Source: CSP1-8 sp049688015
GTDB taxonomy: Bacteria; Desulfobacterota; Deferrimicrobia; Deferrimicrobiales; Deferrimicrobiaceae
DNA: 31,882 nt
Direction of reading: 5' to 3'
Assembly: GCA_049688015.1 (NCBI GenBank)
Contig: JBAVJZ010000202.1
Span: forward strand, 1-31,882
The notes under the pieces were generated by a model. That model ran no database searches, had not been told where the DNA came from, and saw only the letters and a program-made list of their open reading frames with translations. Position 1 is the first letter of the stretch. Each line of letters opens with the position of its first letter. The translations under genes were made by a program, and so were the position numbers. Shown one piece after another: positions 1-9,500 of the stretch.

Positions 1-2219
1 TCGCTGATCTGCCCGGCCACTTTCATCGCGTAGAGCGCGTACGCGAAGTTCGAGAATTCCGACCTGCCGGGCAGGGCGATGTCCGTCCGGGGGCGGGCCA
101 TCTCGTACCCCTCCCGGTTCATGGCGAGAACCGTGTTCTTCGCTTCCTGCATGAGGAAGTCGCGCTGGATCGTGATCCTGTCCCACGGGCGCAGGAACCC
201 CAGCTCCCTCGCCTCTTTCGCAGAGGTGGCCACCTTCGCCATCCCGACCGTCTCGAACGCCTTCCGCAAGAAGGGGAGCGGGTCCGCCGTTACCCCGTCC
301 GGGATCCCCTCGAGGTGGCGGATCACCATCTCTTTCGTCCCGCCTCCCGCCGGCAGGAGCCCGACGCCCACTTCCACGAGCCCCATGTACGTCTCGGCGG
401 CGGCCCGGATCCGGTCCGCCCCCAGGCAGATCTCGGTTCCCCCCCCGAGAACCATCCCCGCCGGAGCGGCCACAACCGGCTTTTCCGAATAGCGAAGCCG
501 CATACAGGCGTTCTGGAACTCCCGGACCATCGTCTCGATGTTTCCGAAGTTCTTGTTCTGCGCTTCCAGGAAAACGAGCATCAGGTTTGCGCCGACGCAG
601 AAGTTCTCCGAGTGATTGGCGATCACCATCCCCGCGAACTCCTTCTCGGCGCGTGCAACTCCCTCGTTCATCATCGTGACGATGTCGCCGTCCACCGCGT
701 TCATCTTGGTGTGGAACTCGAGGCACAGAACCCTGTCGCCGATGTCGTACAGCGTTGCTCCCTGGTTTTCCTCCACCACCTTGTTCCGCTCCCTGAAGGC
801 AGGGAGGAAGATGACGTCGGGGGAAACCGCGACAGGAAGGTACGCTCCGCTGGCGAAGTCATAGCACTCGAGGGTGCCGCCCGGCCTGCGGTAGAACGAC
901 GTGTTCCCGGCGGCGAGCATCTTCTCGACGTTCTCCGGGATCTCTTTTCCTTCCCGGCGCATCCGGGCGACCGAATCCGCCAACCCGATGGCGTCCCACG
1001 TCTCGAAGGGGCCAAGCGTCCAGTTGAACCCCCACCGGATCGCGTTGTCGATATTAACGACGTCGTCGGCAATTTCGGGGATTCGCCGGGCCGAGTAGAG
1101 GAGGGACTCGGAGAGTACCTTCCATGCGTACGCGGAGGCCTTATCGTCGCCCCCGATCACCTTCCGGATCCTTTCCCCCGCGTCCTCTTCCCCCTTCGCG
1201 GCGTCGAGCGAGGGGAAACTCACCTTCGTGGTCGGCCGGTAGTCGAGCCGTCGGTAGTCGAGGACGAGCTTTTTCTTCGCGTCGCCCTTCCCCTCCATTT
1301 TGAAGAAGCCGCCCCCGGCTTTCCGTCCGAGCCATCCGCGACTGACCATCTCGCTCACGAACGGCGGCGGAAGAAATGTCTCCCGCTGCGGGTCGGCGGG
1401 AAGGTTTCGGTAGACGTTGTCGGATACGTGGAGAAGCGTGTCGATTCCGACCAGGTCGGCCGTGCCGAACGCCGCGGACTTCGGACGCCCCATCGCCGGC
1501 CCCAGAATCCTGTCCACCTCCTCGATCGACAGGCCGTCCTCCATCATCGCATGCATCGCGTACATCATGGCGAAGACGCCGATCCGGTTGCCGATGAAGT
1601 TGGGGGTGTCCTTTCCGTAGACGATTCCCTTTCCCAGCCGGCGTTCCCCGAATTCGGCGATGCCCCGCAGGATCTCCGGATCGGTGTCCTTGCCCGGAAC
1701 AAGCTCGAGAAGTTTCATGTACCGCACGGGGTTGAAGAAATGGGTCACGAGAAAATGCCGGCGAAATTTCTTCGAGCGCCCCTCCATCATCTGGGATATG
1801 GCGATTCCGGACGTGTTGGAAGTGACAATCGTGCCGGGCTTCCAGGCAGCCTCGATCCGGTCGTAGAGCGCTTTCTTGATGTCGAGATTTTCCGTGACGA
1901 CCTCGACGACCCAGTCGCAATCCGCAGCCCTGGTGATATCGTCGTCGAAGTTCCCGATCGAGATAAGGCCCAGGTCCTTCGGCGAGTAGAGGAGCGCAGG
2001 GCGGCTTTTCCGGATCCCCTCGAGTCCCCCGGCGGCGAGCCGGTTGCGAAAGGCGGGGGACTCCTCTGTCAACCCCCTCTTCCTGTCCTCGTCGGTCAAT
2101 CCCGGGGGAACGATATCCAGCATCAGGCTGGGGATGCCGGCATTGGCCAGATGGGCCGCGATCCCCGATCCCATGACACCTGCCCCCAATACGGCAACGC
2201 GGCGAATTTTCGGAAACAT
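1..2219 (-). CDS. FadN-type 3-hydroxyacyl-CoA dehydrogenase / enoyl-CoA hydratase (3' end outside window)
   Basis: Bifunctional beta-oxidation enzyme: hydration of enoyl-CoA and NAD-dependent oxidation of 3-hydroxyacyl-CoA in the cytoplasm. The N-terminus has a Rossmann GAGVMG at residues 12-17 and the dehydrogenase His motif HFFNP at about 160-164. The crotonase domain is C-terminal, with oxyanion-hole segments (NFCVGAN, VLGGGTE) and both catalytic glutamates (GGTE, LVEVGVG). Dehydrogenase-first order is that of FadN, the reverse of FadB/FadJ. At least 739 residues are visible; the family is usually about 790-800, so the last few dozen residues lie off the left edge. The ATG at 2219 has GGGAGGTGGG a few bases upstream. 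The promoter and FadR-like operator just upstream suggest fatty-acid-responsive control. Domain order and motifs are seen; the FadN assignment is by architecture, not by a tree. Confidence 0.93.
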   Translation of the reverse strand, partial: MFPKIRRVAVLGAGVMGSGIAAHLANAGIPSLMLDIVPPGLTDEDRKRGLTEESPAFRNRLAAGGLEGIRKSRPALLYSPKDLGLISIGNFDDDITRAADCDWVVEVVTENLDIKKALYDRIEAAWKPGTIVTSNTSGIAISQMMEGRSKKFRRHFLVTHFFNPVRYMKLLELVPGKDTDPEILRGIAEFGERRLGKGIVYGKDTPNFIGNRIGVFAMMYAMHAMMEDGLSIEEVDRILGPAMGRPKSAAFGTADLVGIDTLLHVSDNVYRNLPADPQRETFLPPPFVSEMVSRGWLGRKAGGGFFKMEGKGDAKKKLVLDYRRLDYRPTTKVSFPSLDAAKGEEDAGERIRKVIGGDDKASAYAWKVLSESLLYSARRIPEIADDVVNIDNAIRWGFNWTLGPFETWDAIGLADSVARMRREGKEIPENVEKMLAAGNTSFYRRPGGTLECYDFASGAYLPVAVSPDVIFLPAFRERNKVVEENQGATLYDIGDRVLCLEFHTKMNAVDGDIVTMMNEGVARAEKEFAGMVIANHSENFCVGANLMLVFLEAQNKNFGNIETMVREFQNACMRLRYSEKPVVAAPAGMVLGGGTEICLGADRIRAAAETYMGLVEVGVGLLPAGGGTKEMVIRHLEGIPDGVTADPLPFLRKAFETVGMAKVATSAKEARELGFLRPWDRITIQRDFLMQEAKNTVLAMNREGYEMARPRTDIALPGRSEFSNFAYALYAMKVAGQIS

Positions 2220-2265
2220 GAGTCCCACCTCCCGGAAGGAAATGCGGTTCGGGACGAAGAGGAAA

Positions 2266-2283
2266 TGAATGACTATTCAGTAA
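2266..2283. promoter_or_regulatory. Candidate FadR (TetR-type) operator upstream of the fadN-type gene
   Basis: The plus strand reads TGAATGACTATTCAGTAA. It contains the dyad TGAAT-N4-ATTCA and matches, from memory, the Bacillus-type FadR operator TGAATGA-N4-TCATTCA at 12 of 14 fixed positions. It lies 47 bases upstream of the ATG and just past the expected transcription start of the adjacent promoter, where a repressor would block transcription. No fadR gene is in the window. Confidence 0.5.
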
Positions 2284-2292
2284 CAAGGTAGA

Positions 2293-2320
2293 AGTATCCC
2301 AAAGCAGTATCCCCTGTCAA
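2293..2320 (-). promoter_or_regulatory. Sigma70-type promoter for the fadN-type gene
   Basis: On the minus strand a perfect -35 TTGACA (2320-2315) is followed after 16 bases by GATACT (2298-2293), 4 of 6 matches to the -10 consensus. Transcription would start near 2286, directly at the upstream edge of the FadR-like operator. Confidence 0.5.
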
Positions 2321-2403
2321 GGGACATGGGCGGAAGGCAAACGTCTGCGGGGCGGGAAATCCGATCCGTGCCGCTACTTGAAAGCACTATTGCCCGGGGC
2401 GTT

Positions 2404-2733
2404 TCAGGGGAAGACCAGGGGGTACACCAATTTCTCCCTTACTTTCTTCGGGGAAGGCTTCGCGAAAAACCATTTTCCGCCAAGCCCGAGGATGCCCGCC
2501 ACGGAGATGAATCCCAGGAAGGAATACAGGGAATCGGAGTGAGCGTACCGTTCGTGAAGGACGGCCTTCGCCGGATTGGGAGTCGGCATGGCGAGCGTAC
2601 CCATGATCAGCGGCCCCTGCCACGCCAACCGTTCCGGCGAAACCGAAAAGACCACTGCCCCGAAGATGACAAGGAGAGACGCCGCGAATACCGCTTTCTC
2701 CCAGGATTTCCACTTTCCTGATCGGTTTTTCAT
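2404..2733 (-). CDS. Small two-helix membrane protein of unknown function
   Basis: 109 residues. There are two hydrophobic stretches, about residues 13-31 (AVFAASLLVIFGAVVFS) and about 68-88 (SLYSFLGFISVAGILGLGG). Between them is a hydrophilic loop with PTPNPAKAVLHERYAHSDS, and the C-terminus is short and basic. The ATG at 2733 is preceded by AAGGAG at good spacing, which supports a real gene. It lies 184 bases upstream of the fadN-type gene on the same strand, but that gene has its own promoter. I do not recognise a family. Inner-membrane location is inferred from hydrophobicity only. Confidence 0.65.
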   Translation of the reverse strand: MKNRSGKWKSWEKAVFAASLLVIFGAVVFSVSPERLAWQGPLIMGTLAMPTPNPAKAVLHERYAHSDSLYSFLGFISVAGILGLGGKWFFAKPSPKKVREKLVYPLVFP

Positions 2734-2923
2734 GTCGCTCTCCTTATGGTAGACACCGTCACGATCCCTTTGTTCCTGCTTCTTGGATGGTCCAAACCGG
2801 AAATATATTCATCCGAGGGAAAGATTTTTTCTGCCGGTGGGTACGGGCCCCCTGGAAAGCAACCCCCGTTGTTCCGGTCGAGCGCCCGTTGTCGAATGCT
2901 TCCTCCTGGGGGAAAATGAATCC

Positions 2924-4078
2924 GTGCGAGGAATCTACATCCATGTTCCGTTCTGCGTACGGAAATGCTCCTACTGCGACTTCTACTCGCTTACGACATC
3001 CTCCCGCGCCACCGGCGAGTTCCTCGATCTGCTCGTGAAGGAGATGGACCTGTTCCGGGAGCGGTTTCCGGAAGACGCCACGGCAGCGGTCGACACCGTC
3101 TACTTCGGGGGCGGCACACCTACCGTGATTGCCCCCGGGGACCTCTGCGGACTCCTCGCCGCGATCAGGAGACGATTCCCGGTCATGCCCGGCGCCGAAA
3201 TCACGATCGAGGCAAACCCGGGAACCGTCCGCGAGAATGGGCTGCGGATACTGCGGGCCGGGGGATTTAACCGCCTGAGCGTCGGGATGCAGTCCTTTTC
3301 CCCCGCCACTCTCCTGACCCTGGGCCGGATCCATGACACGGAGGACAATCGCAGGACATACCGGGACGCCCGGGCGGCGGGGTTCGACTCCCTCGGGATC
3401 GACCTCATATTCGGGATCCCGGGACAATCCGGGGCCGATTGGGAGGAGGACCTCGAACAGGCGATCACCTTCTTTCCGGACCACGTCTCGGCATACGCCC
3501 TCGCGCCGGAGCCCGGCACCCCTCTACAGGCGGCGCTTGCGCAAGGGAAGATCCGGATGCCCACCGACGAGGAGGTGGCGGAGAGTTACGCGACAGCGCG
3601 CAGGGCACTTGTGAACGCCGGATACCGACATTACGAGATCTCCAACTTCGCCCGCCCCGGGTTCGAGTCCCGGCACAACAGAAAATACTGGCGACGGGAG
3701 GGGTACGCGGGGCTCGGCCCCTCGGCTCATGGTCTCCTCTTCCCGCGGGAGTACCCCCGGTTCGGGATGCGGACGGCCAACCCGTCCTCTTTTTCGGAGT
3801 ACGGCCGCCGGATCCGGGAGGGCAGCCCTCCCTGGGGGGGCGTGAACGAATGCGGCCAGGAGGATGCCTGGAAGGAAGCGCTCATCCTCGGACTGCGCAT
3901 GACCGACGGGGTGGATCCGGCGGAAATCGAAACGAGAATCGGCCCGCCGCCGGATGCGCTTCGGGATGTTTTGGGCTCACTGGTGGAGGACGGGAAACTT
4001 CTCCGCGAGAGGAACCGGCTTCGACTGCCGGACAACCTTTTCTTCGTGTCGAACGAGATCCTGGCCGTCCTTGCATGA
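2924..4078 (+). CDS. hemW: HemW, radical SAM heme chaperone (coproporphyrinogen oxidase-like)
   Basis: 384 residues, the usual HemW size. The radical SAM cluster motif is C11-x3-C15-x2-C18, followed by D-F. The phenylalanine in place of a fourth cysteine fits HemW rather than oxygen-independent coproporphyrinogen oxidase HemN. Other family marks are GGGTP (62-66) for SAM binding, IEANPGT (95-101), RLSVGMQSF (117-125) and HNRKYW (251-256). HemW binds heme and delivers it to respiratory proteins. The frame is open back to an ATG at 2783, but those 47 residues are not family-like. The GTG at 2924 puts the protein at IYIHVPFC, the normal HemW start, with a GGGGGA upstream. It is divergent from the small membrane protein gene. 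Confidence 0.93.
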   Translation: MRGIYIHVPFCVRKCSYCDFYSLTTSSRATGEFLDLLVKEMDLFRERFPEDATAAVDTVYFGGGTPTVIAPGDLCGLLAAIRRRFPVMPGAEITIEANPGTVRENGLRILRAGGFNRLSVGMQSFSPATLLTLGRIHDTEDNRRTYRDARAAGFDSLGIDLIFGIPGQSGADWEEDLEQAITFFPDHVSAYALAPEPGTPLQAALAQGKIRMPTDEEVAESYATARRALVNAGYRHYEISNFARPGFESRHNRKYWRREGYAGLGPSAHGLLFPREYPRFGMRTANPSSFSEYGRRIREGSPPWGGVNECGQEDAWKEALILGLRMTDGVDPAEIETRIGPPPDALRDVLGSLVEDGKLLRERNRLRLPDNLFFVSNEILAVLA

Positions 4079-4079
4079 A

Positions 4080-4096
4080 GGGGGCGGACAGCCCCC
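4080..4096 (+). terminator. Possible hairpin after hemW
   Basis: GGGGGC-GGACA-GCCCCC begins two bases after the hemW stop: a 6-bp all-GC stem with a 5-base loop. There is no T-run after it, so it may be a transcript-end or stability structure rather than a true intrinsic terminator. Confidence 0.25.
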
Positions 4097-4252
4097 CCGG
4101 CGCTTCCCCCGTCCCGGACAACCGCGGAGGGAAATCGTTCCCTTCTCCGTGACCGGGGAGTAGGATAAAAAGTCCGGGGAGACGTCTGCCGGGGAGGATG
4201 GCATGGGGGGATGATGTATGGCCGGGTTGACTTTCTTATATAATAAGCAGTT

Positions 4253-5668
4253 ATGAAAAACACGGACCCTTCCCATCTCCCCGGCGGGAAAAAGCGGCGT
4301 TTCTCACTGGGAATCCGTCTGAAGCTGATCGCGTTTCTGCTGCCTATGGTGTTTCTGCTGGTCATTCTGATCGCGGCGGCGGTAACGAAAATCGCGGACA
4401 AAGCCATACAGAATGACCTCCTGCAGCGTGGGGTGGCGATCTCCCGCGTGGTTGCGCTCTCGTCGGGGTATTCGATCCCCCTCGGCGACCGGTTGGCGAT
4501 GGACAGTCTCACGGCGGAAACAAAGAACAGCTCCCACGACATCGAGTACATCTTCATCCGGGATACCGAGGACATCATCCTGGCCCACAACCTGATCGAG
4601 GAGCGGGGGAAGGCATATTCCCCCCCGACCCAGGAGAAAACACTGGGGACGTTTCTGGAAACCCAGGCAAACGAGATTATGCGGAAAGGCCGGGAGCTGA
4701 TCGAATTCTCCACCCCGGTCTTCTTCGCGGGAAAGCGCGTCGGGACAGTATCGCTCGCCATCTCCCGGGACAGCATCCTGGCCGCGCAAAGAAACATCAG
4801 GAAGTCGATCGCCATCGCGGCAGCGGTGTTCCTGGTGATCGCCCTCCTGGGCACCTTTGCCATCGCCTCCCTCATCACCACCCCCGTGAAGAAGCTCTCC
4901 TCGGGAGTCAACGAACTCGCCAGCGGAATGGACTTCCACCCGATCCCCTATCGCTCCAGGGACGAACTGGGGGAGCTGACCCGCAATTTCAACCGGATGG
5001 CGGAGACCATCCTCTCCCAGAAGAATCGGCTGAGCCGGTACGCGAGGGACCTCGAGGAATCGTACATCGCCACGGTGCGGGTTCTCGCCGCCTCGATCGA
5101 TGCGCGCGATCCGTACACGTTGGGGCACTCGACCCGGGTGGCGTTTCTTGCGTGCGAACTCGGCAGAAAGCTCGGGTTTTCCACGGAGGAGATCGAACAT
5201 CTGGAGAAGGCTTGCCTCTTCCACGATGTCGGGAAGATCCGGACACCGGATGAAATCCTCCTCAAGGAGCAGAGGCTCTCTCCCCGGGAGATCGGGCTGA
5301 TGCGGAAACACCCGGACAACGGGGCGGACATCCTCCGAATGGCTCCCTCCCTCCACCGGTATATCCCTGTGGTGCGATATCATCACGAGTGGTATAACGG
5401 CAAAGGATATCCGGAGGGGAGAATGAACTCGGAGATACCGATCCACGCCCAGATCATCTCCCTCGCCGACGCGTTCGACGCCATGACATCGTCCCGCCCG
5501 TACCGGAAGGGATTGACAACCCGGCAAGCACTCGAAGAGATTCGCCGCTTCCGAGGAACCCAGTTCTCCCCGGAACTGACCGATGTTTTCATACGGATGG
5601 TGAACGAGATGCCCCCCATGGAAGCGGTAAGCACCGACACCGCAGACGGGAGAGGAATGGCCCTTTGA
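4253..5668 (+). CDS. Membrane HAMP / HD-GYP protein, putative cyclic-di-GMP phosphodiesterase
   Basis: 471 residues. TM helix at about 23-45, periplasmic sensor region 46-185 (no family recognised), TM helix at about 186-208, HAMP at about 208-262, HD-GYP domain at about 270-450. The catalytic set is complete: H292, H324-D325 (HDVGK), H353 (KHP), H377-H378-E379 and the signature G385-Y386-P387. Intact HD-GYP domains degrade cyclic di-GMP to pGpG or GMP, so an active phosphodiesterase gated by a periplasmic signal is expected. No Shine-Dalgarno precedes the ATG, and a TATAAT lies only 9 bases upstream (4239-4244), so the message may be leaderless; no better in-frame start exists before the first helix. 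The downstream lipoprotein gene overlaps its stop. Confidence 0.9.
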   Translation: MKNTDPSHLPGGKKRRFSLGIRLKLIAFLLPMVFLLVILIAAAVTKIADKAIQNDLLQRGVAISRVVALSSGYSIPLGDRLAMDSLTAETKNSSHDIEYIFIRDTEDIILAHNLIEERGKAYSPPTQEKTLGTFLETQANEIMRKGRELIEFSTPVFFAGKRVGTVSLAISRDSILAAQRNIRKSIAIAAAVFLVIALLGTFAIASLITTPVKKLSSGVNELASGMDFHPIPYRSRDELGELTRNFNRMAETILSQKNRLSRYARDLEESYIATVRVLAASIDARDPYTLGHSTRVAFLACELGRKLGFSTEEIEHLEKACLFHDVGKIRTPDEILLKEQRLSPREIGLMRKHPDNGADILRMAPSLHRYIPVVRYHHEWYNGKGYPEGRMNSEIPIHAQIISLADAFDAMTSSRPYRKGLTTRQALEEIRRFRGTQFSPELTDVFIRMVNEMPPMEAVSTDTADGRGMAL

Positions 5669-6354
5669 AGGTCCCCATCCGTTCCACGAGCATCCTCCTG
5701 GCCGCTCTGCTGGTCGGCGGATGCGCCGCGTGGAAGACCCCTCCGGTGCGCGAGAAGCCTCCCGCGGTCGTCACCCCTCCCCCGGCGACCAAGCCTCCTC
5801 GGACCGTCACCCCTCCCCGGATCGGCGCCCCCCCGCAGGCCGCCTCCTCTCGCCCGTCAGTACCATCGTCCATCGACAATACCTATTTCGAAGGCGTTGC
5901 CATGATGAAGGAGGGGAAATTCGAGCGGGCACTGGAGCATTTCGTCGACGTCTGGAAGGAGATTCCCGGCTATCCCGGGGTGGAGGAGAACTTCCACACC
6001 GCTCTGGAAGGGCTCAAGAAAAGCGGGGACGATGCGTATCGGCAAGGGAAACTGGGTGAGGCCGGAAAGCGGTGGGCGGCGACGATGCGGTTTCTCTCCC
6101 ACCCCGCACTCAAGGAGGGCATGCCGGCCATATCGAAGGGGGGTCTCAAAGGGAGCATCGACAAGGTGACCGCCCAACTCATGGAGAAAGGGCTTGCGGA
6201 CTACCGGGAGGGGAGGCTCGAGGAAGCCATCGCCACCTGGCGGGATATCCTTGCCTACGACCCCGAAAACGAAGAAGCGAACAAGTCCCTCAAGACAGCC
6301 ACCACGCAACTCGAAAACCTGAAGAAGCTTACCCCGCCGGCCTCCAAGCAGTAA
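5665..6354 (+). CDS. TPR-containing outer-membrane-type lipoprotein
   Basis: 229 residues starting with TTG, which overlaps the HD-GYP stop (TTGA). GGGAGAGGAA sits about 9 bases upstream, so translation is coupled. A signal peptide ends in the lipobox VGGC (C20). A Pro-rich linker (about 24-68, repeated TPP/APP) is followed by TPR-like helices: YFEGVAMMKEGKFERALEHF (about 74-93) and LADYREGRLEEAIATWRDIL (about 178-197). A Cys-anchored protein-protein interaction scaffold facing the periplasm is inferred. The coupling suggests it works with the HD-GYP sensor, perhaps by presenting a signal or partner to its periplasmic domain. No specific family is recognised. Confidence 0.85.
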   Translation: MKVPIRSTSILLAALLVGGCAAWKTPPVREKPPAVVTPPPATKPPRTVTPPRIGAPPQAASSRPSVPSSIDNTYFEGVAMMKEGKFERALEHFVDVWKEIPGYPGVEENFHTALEGLKKSGDDAYRQGKLGEAGKRWAATMRFLSHPALKEGMPAISKGGLKGSIDKVTAQLMEKGLADYREGRLEEAIATWRDILAYDPENEEANKSLKTATTQLENLKKLTPPASKQ

Positions 6355-6381
6355 GTCCCGAACCGGAAGGGCGGGGGCAAC

Positions 6382-6500
6382 CTGGTACTGCATTTCGTCC
6401 CTACACCTGCATTCGCGCGCCTTGCCGGACCGGCGCATCGACGCTCCCGGAGCCGTGTCGAAAACAGATACGTCGCCGTATTTAGGAAGCGCACCGCTTA
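6382..6500. repeat. Short copy (A) of a MITE-like intergenic repeat
   Basis: About 119 bp, aligning in the same orientation with both ends of the 188-bp element at 12413-12600. Shared blocks include CCTGCATTCG, GCCGGACCGGCGCATCGACG, GTCGCCGTA and a right end GGAAGCGCACCGCTTA that matches TGAAGCGCAGCACTTA in the long copy. About 65 bp of the centre is missing. The element fills the convergent gap between the lipoprotein and permease genes. Its last three bases (6498-6500, TTA) are the complement of the permease TAA stop. Confidence 0.8.
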
Positions 6501-9500
6501 GCCGGCCGTACCCTCCGAGGATCCCGGCTTGTGCTTGTGCTTCCTGCTCTCGCTCAGGAAATACAGGATCGGCACGGTGCTCCGCGAAAGGAACAGGGAG
6601 GCCACCTCCCCCGCCATGAGCGAGATCGCCAGCCCCTGGAAGATCGGATCGAACAGGATGACCGACGCGCCGACGATCACGGCGGCGGCGGTGAGCATCA
6701 TCGGCCGGAACCGGACCGCCCCCGCGTCGATAACCGCTTGGTCCAGCGGCATCCCCTGCGCAAGGCGCAACTCCACGAAATCGACGAGGATGATCGAGTT
6801 GCGCACCACGATTCCGGCACCCGCGATGAAGCCGATCATGGAAGTCGCCGTGAAAAACGCCCCCATCAGCCCGTGGGCGGGAATGATCCCCACCAGGGAA
6901 AAGGGGATGGCCGCCATGATCGTGATCGGCGTCCGGAACGACTGGAACCACCCCACTACGAGGATGTAGATCAGCACGAGCACCACGGCGAAGGCCAGCC
7001 CCAGGTCCCGGAAGACCTCGTAGGTGATGTGCCACTCGCCATCCCATTTCATTGAGAATTTCTGGTCCGTGAAAGGCTGGCTTGCCACGTACCGCTCCAT
7101 CCGGTATCCGCCGGGCATCGTAAGCTTGTCCAGGGCCTTGTTTATCTCGAGGACCGCGTAGACGGGAGACTCCACCTTTCCCGCCACGTCGGCGGTCACG
7201 TACACGACAGGCATGAGATTCTTGTGATAGATGCTCTTTTCGGCCGTCTCCTCCTCGACCCGGACAACCTCCCCCAGGGGAACCAGGTTCCCCCGGCGGC
7301 CCGTCACCTTGATCTGCCGCAGGGATTCCACGCGGGACCGCTCCGCGGGGGGGAGACGCAGAATGATCGGCACGTCTTCCTGCTCCCGGGGCTGGTGGAG
7401 AAGTCCCACCTCCTGCCCCCTCACGGCCAGGCCAAGCGTCGCAGCGACCTGCGCCACAGACACGCCGGAAAGGGCCGCCTTCTCCTGATCCACGGCGAAG
7501 CGATACCTGGTCTGATCGTCCTCCACGTACCAGTCGACGTCCACAACGCCGTCGGTTTTCTCGAAAATCTCCCGGATCTGCCGGGCAACCTCGATCTGCC
7601 CCCGGTAATCGGGCCCGTAGACTTCCGCCACCAGCGTTTGCAGAACCGGCGGCCCGGGAGGGACCTCGGCTACCTTGACCCGGGCGCCATGTTTCGCCGC
7701 GACGGCGTCGATCATCGGCCGGACCCGTTTCGCGATGTCGTGGCTTTGCGACTTCCGATCCCCTTTCGGAACCAGATTCACCTGGATGTCCGCCTCGTTT
7801 GGCTGCTTGCGCAGGAAATAGTGTCGCACCAGGCCGTTGAAGTTGTAGGGAGAGGAAGTACCGACGTACATCTGGTAATTCACCACCTCCGGGACCGCGG
7901 CGATGGTGTTGCCGATCTCCCGGGTGACCGCGGCGGTCTCCTCCAGGGTCGTGCCTTCGGGCATGTCGATCACCACCTGGAACTCGCTCTTGTTGTCGAA
8001 GGGAAGCATCTTCACCTTCACGACCTTGAACGCGAAAAGAGACAGCGCTCCCAGGAGCAGGGCAACGACGAGGAGAAGGAAGCCATAGCGCCACGCAGGC
8101 CTGTGAAGGAGGCGGTCCATCGATCTCCGGTAGAGCCGCGTGGTCCATCCTTCCTCGCCGTCGTGGGCCTCGCCCTCCCGCGACAGGAGCCGGACGCTCG
8201 CCCAGGGCGTGACGACGAAGGCCACGAGGAGCGAGAAGAGCATGGCCGCCGTCGCACCCACGGGGATGGGGCGCATGTAGGGTCCCATGAGGCCCCGGAC
8301 GAACGCCATGGGGAGAATGGCGGCGATCACCGCAAAGGTGGCGAGGATCGTGGGATTGCCCACCTCATCCACCGCCTCCACGGCGATCTCGGCAACAGAC
8401 CGGCCGCGATTCTCCGGAAGACGATAGTGACGGACGATGTTCTCCACCACGACGATCGCGTCGTCGACCAGGATGCCGATGGAGAAGATGAGGGCGAACA
8501 GGGTCACCCGGTTGAGCGTGTAGCCGGTGAGGTAGAAAACCGCAAGGGTGAACGCCAGCGTGACAGGGATGGCGGTGGCCACGATTCCCGCCTCCCGCAG
8601 ACCCAGCGTGAACAAGATAAGAACCGACACCGAGACGATGGCGATCAGCATGTGGAGGAGCAGCTCGTTGGACTTCTCCGCCGCCGTCTCGCCGTAGTTC
8701 CGGGTGACGGTAAGCGCAACGCCGTCGGGAATCGTCCTTCCCTTGATCTCCTCCACTTTCGCGATCACCTTCTCGGCGATCGCGATCGCGTTGGTGCCCT
8801 TTCTCTTGGCGATCGAGAGGGTCACGGCCGGGACGGGAGCAAGAGCCTTCTCCTGCGCAGCGGGCCCCAGGCCGAAGAGAACGTAGTCCGCGGCTTCTTC
8901 GGGCCCGTCCACGATCTGCGCCACGTCCCCCAGGTACACGGGCCGCCCTTCCGACACTCCCACCACGACGCGTCCCACGTCCTCGGCGGTGTGCAGGAAC
9001 GCCCCTGTCTCCACCAGGAACTCCCGGTTCCCGGAGGAGAAGCTTCCCGACTGGAGCTGCCGGTTTGCGGCCGTGAGCATCCTCACCAGGATCTCGGGGG
9101 CGACGTCACGGGCCGCCATCCGCGCCGGGTCCAGCATCACCCGAACCTGACGAAGTCTGCCCCCGATGATTTTGATCTCCGAGACGTCGGGAATCGTCTT
9201 GATCTGGTCGTTTATCTCCGCCGCCACCCGGCGCAGGGCATAGTGGTCGTACCGGTCGCTGGAAAGCGTAAGGGCCAGGATGGGGACGTCGTCGATCGAC
9301 CGGGGCTTGATCAGGGGGGTGCTCGCCCCGGGAGGGATGAGATCGAAGTTGGCGAACATCTTCTGGTTCAGGCGGACGATGCTTTTTTCCTCGTCCTCGC
9401 CCACCTTGAAACGGACGATCGCCATGGACTGGCCCGGAGACGAGGTGGAGTAGATGTACTCCACCCCGGGGATCTCCCAGAGGAGCCTTTCCATGGGGTT

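Noticed and set aside
4227..4244. TTGACT and TATAAT as one promoter before the HD-GYP gene
   Set aside because: They are only 6 bases apart, not 16-18, so they cannot be the -35 and -10 of the same promoter.
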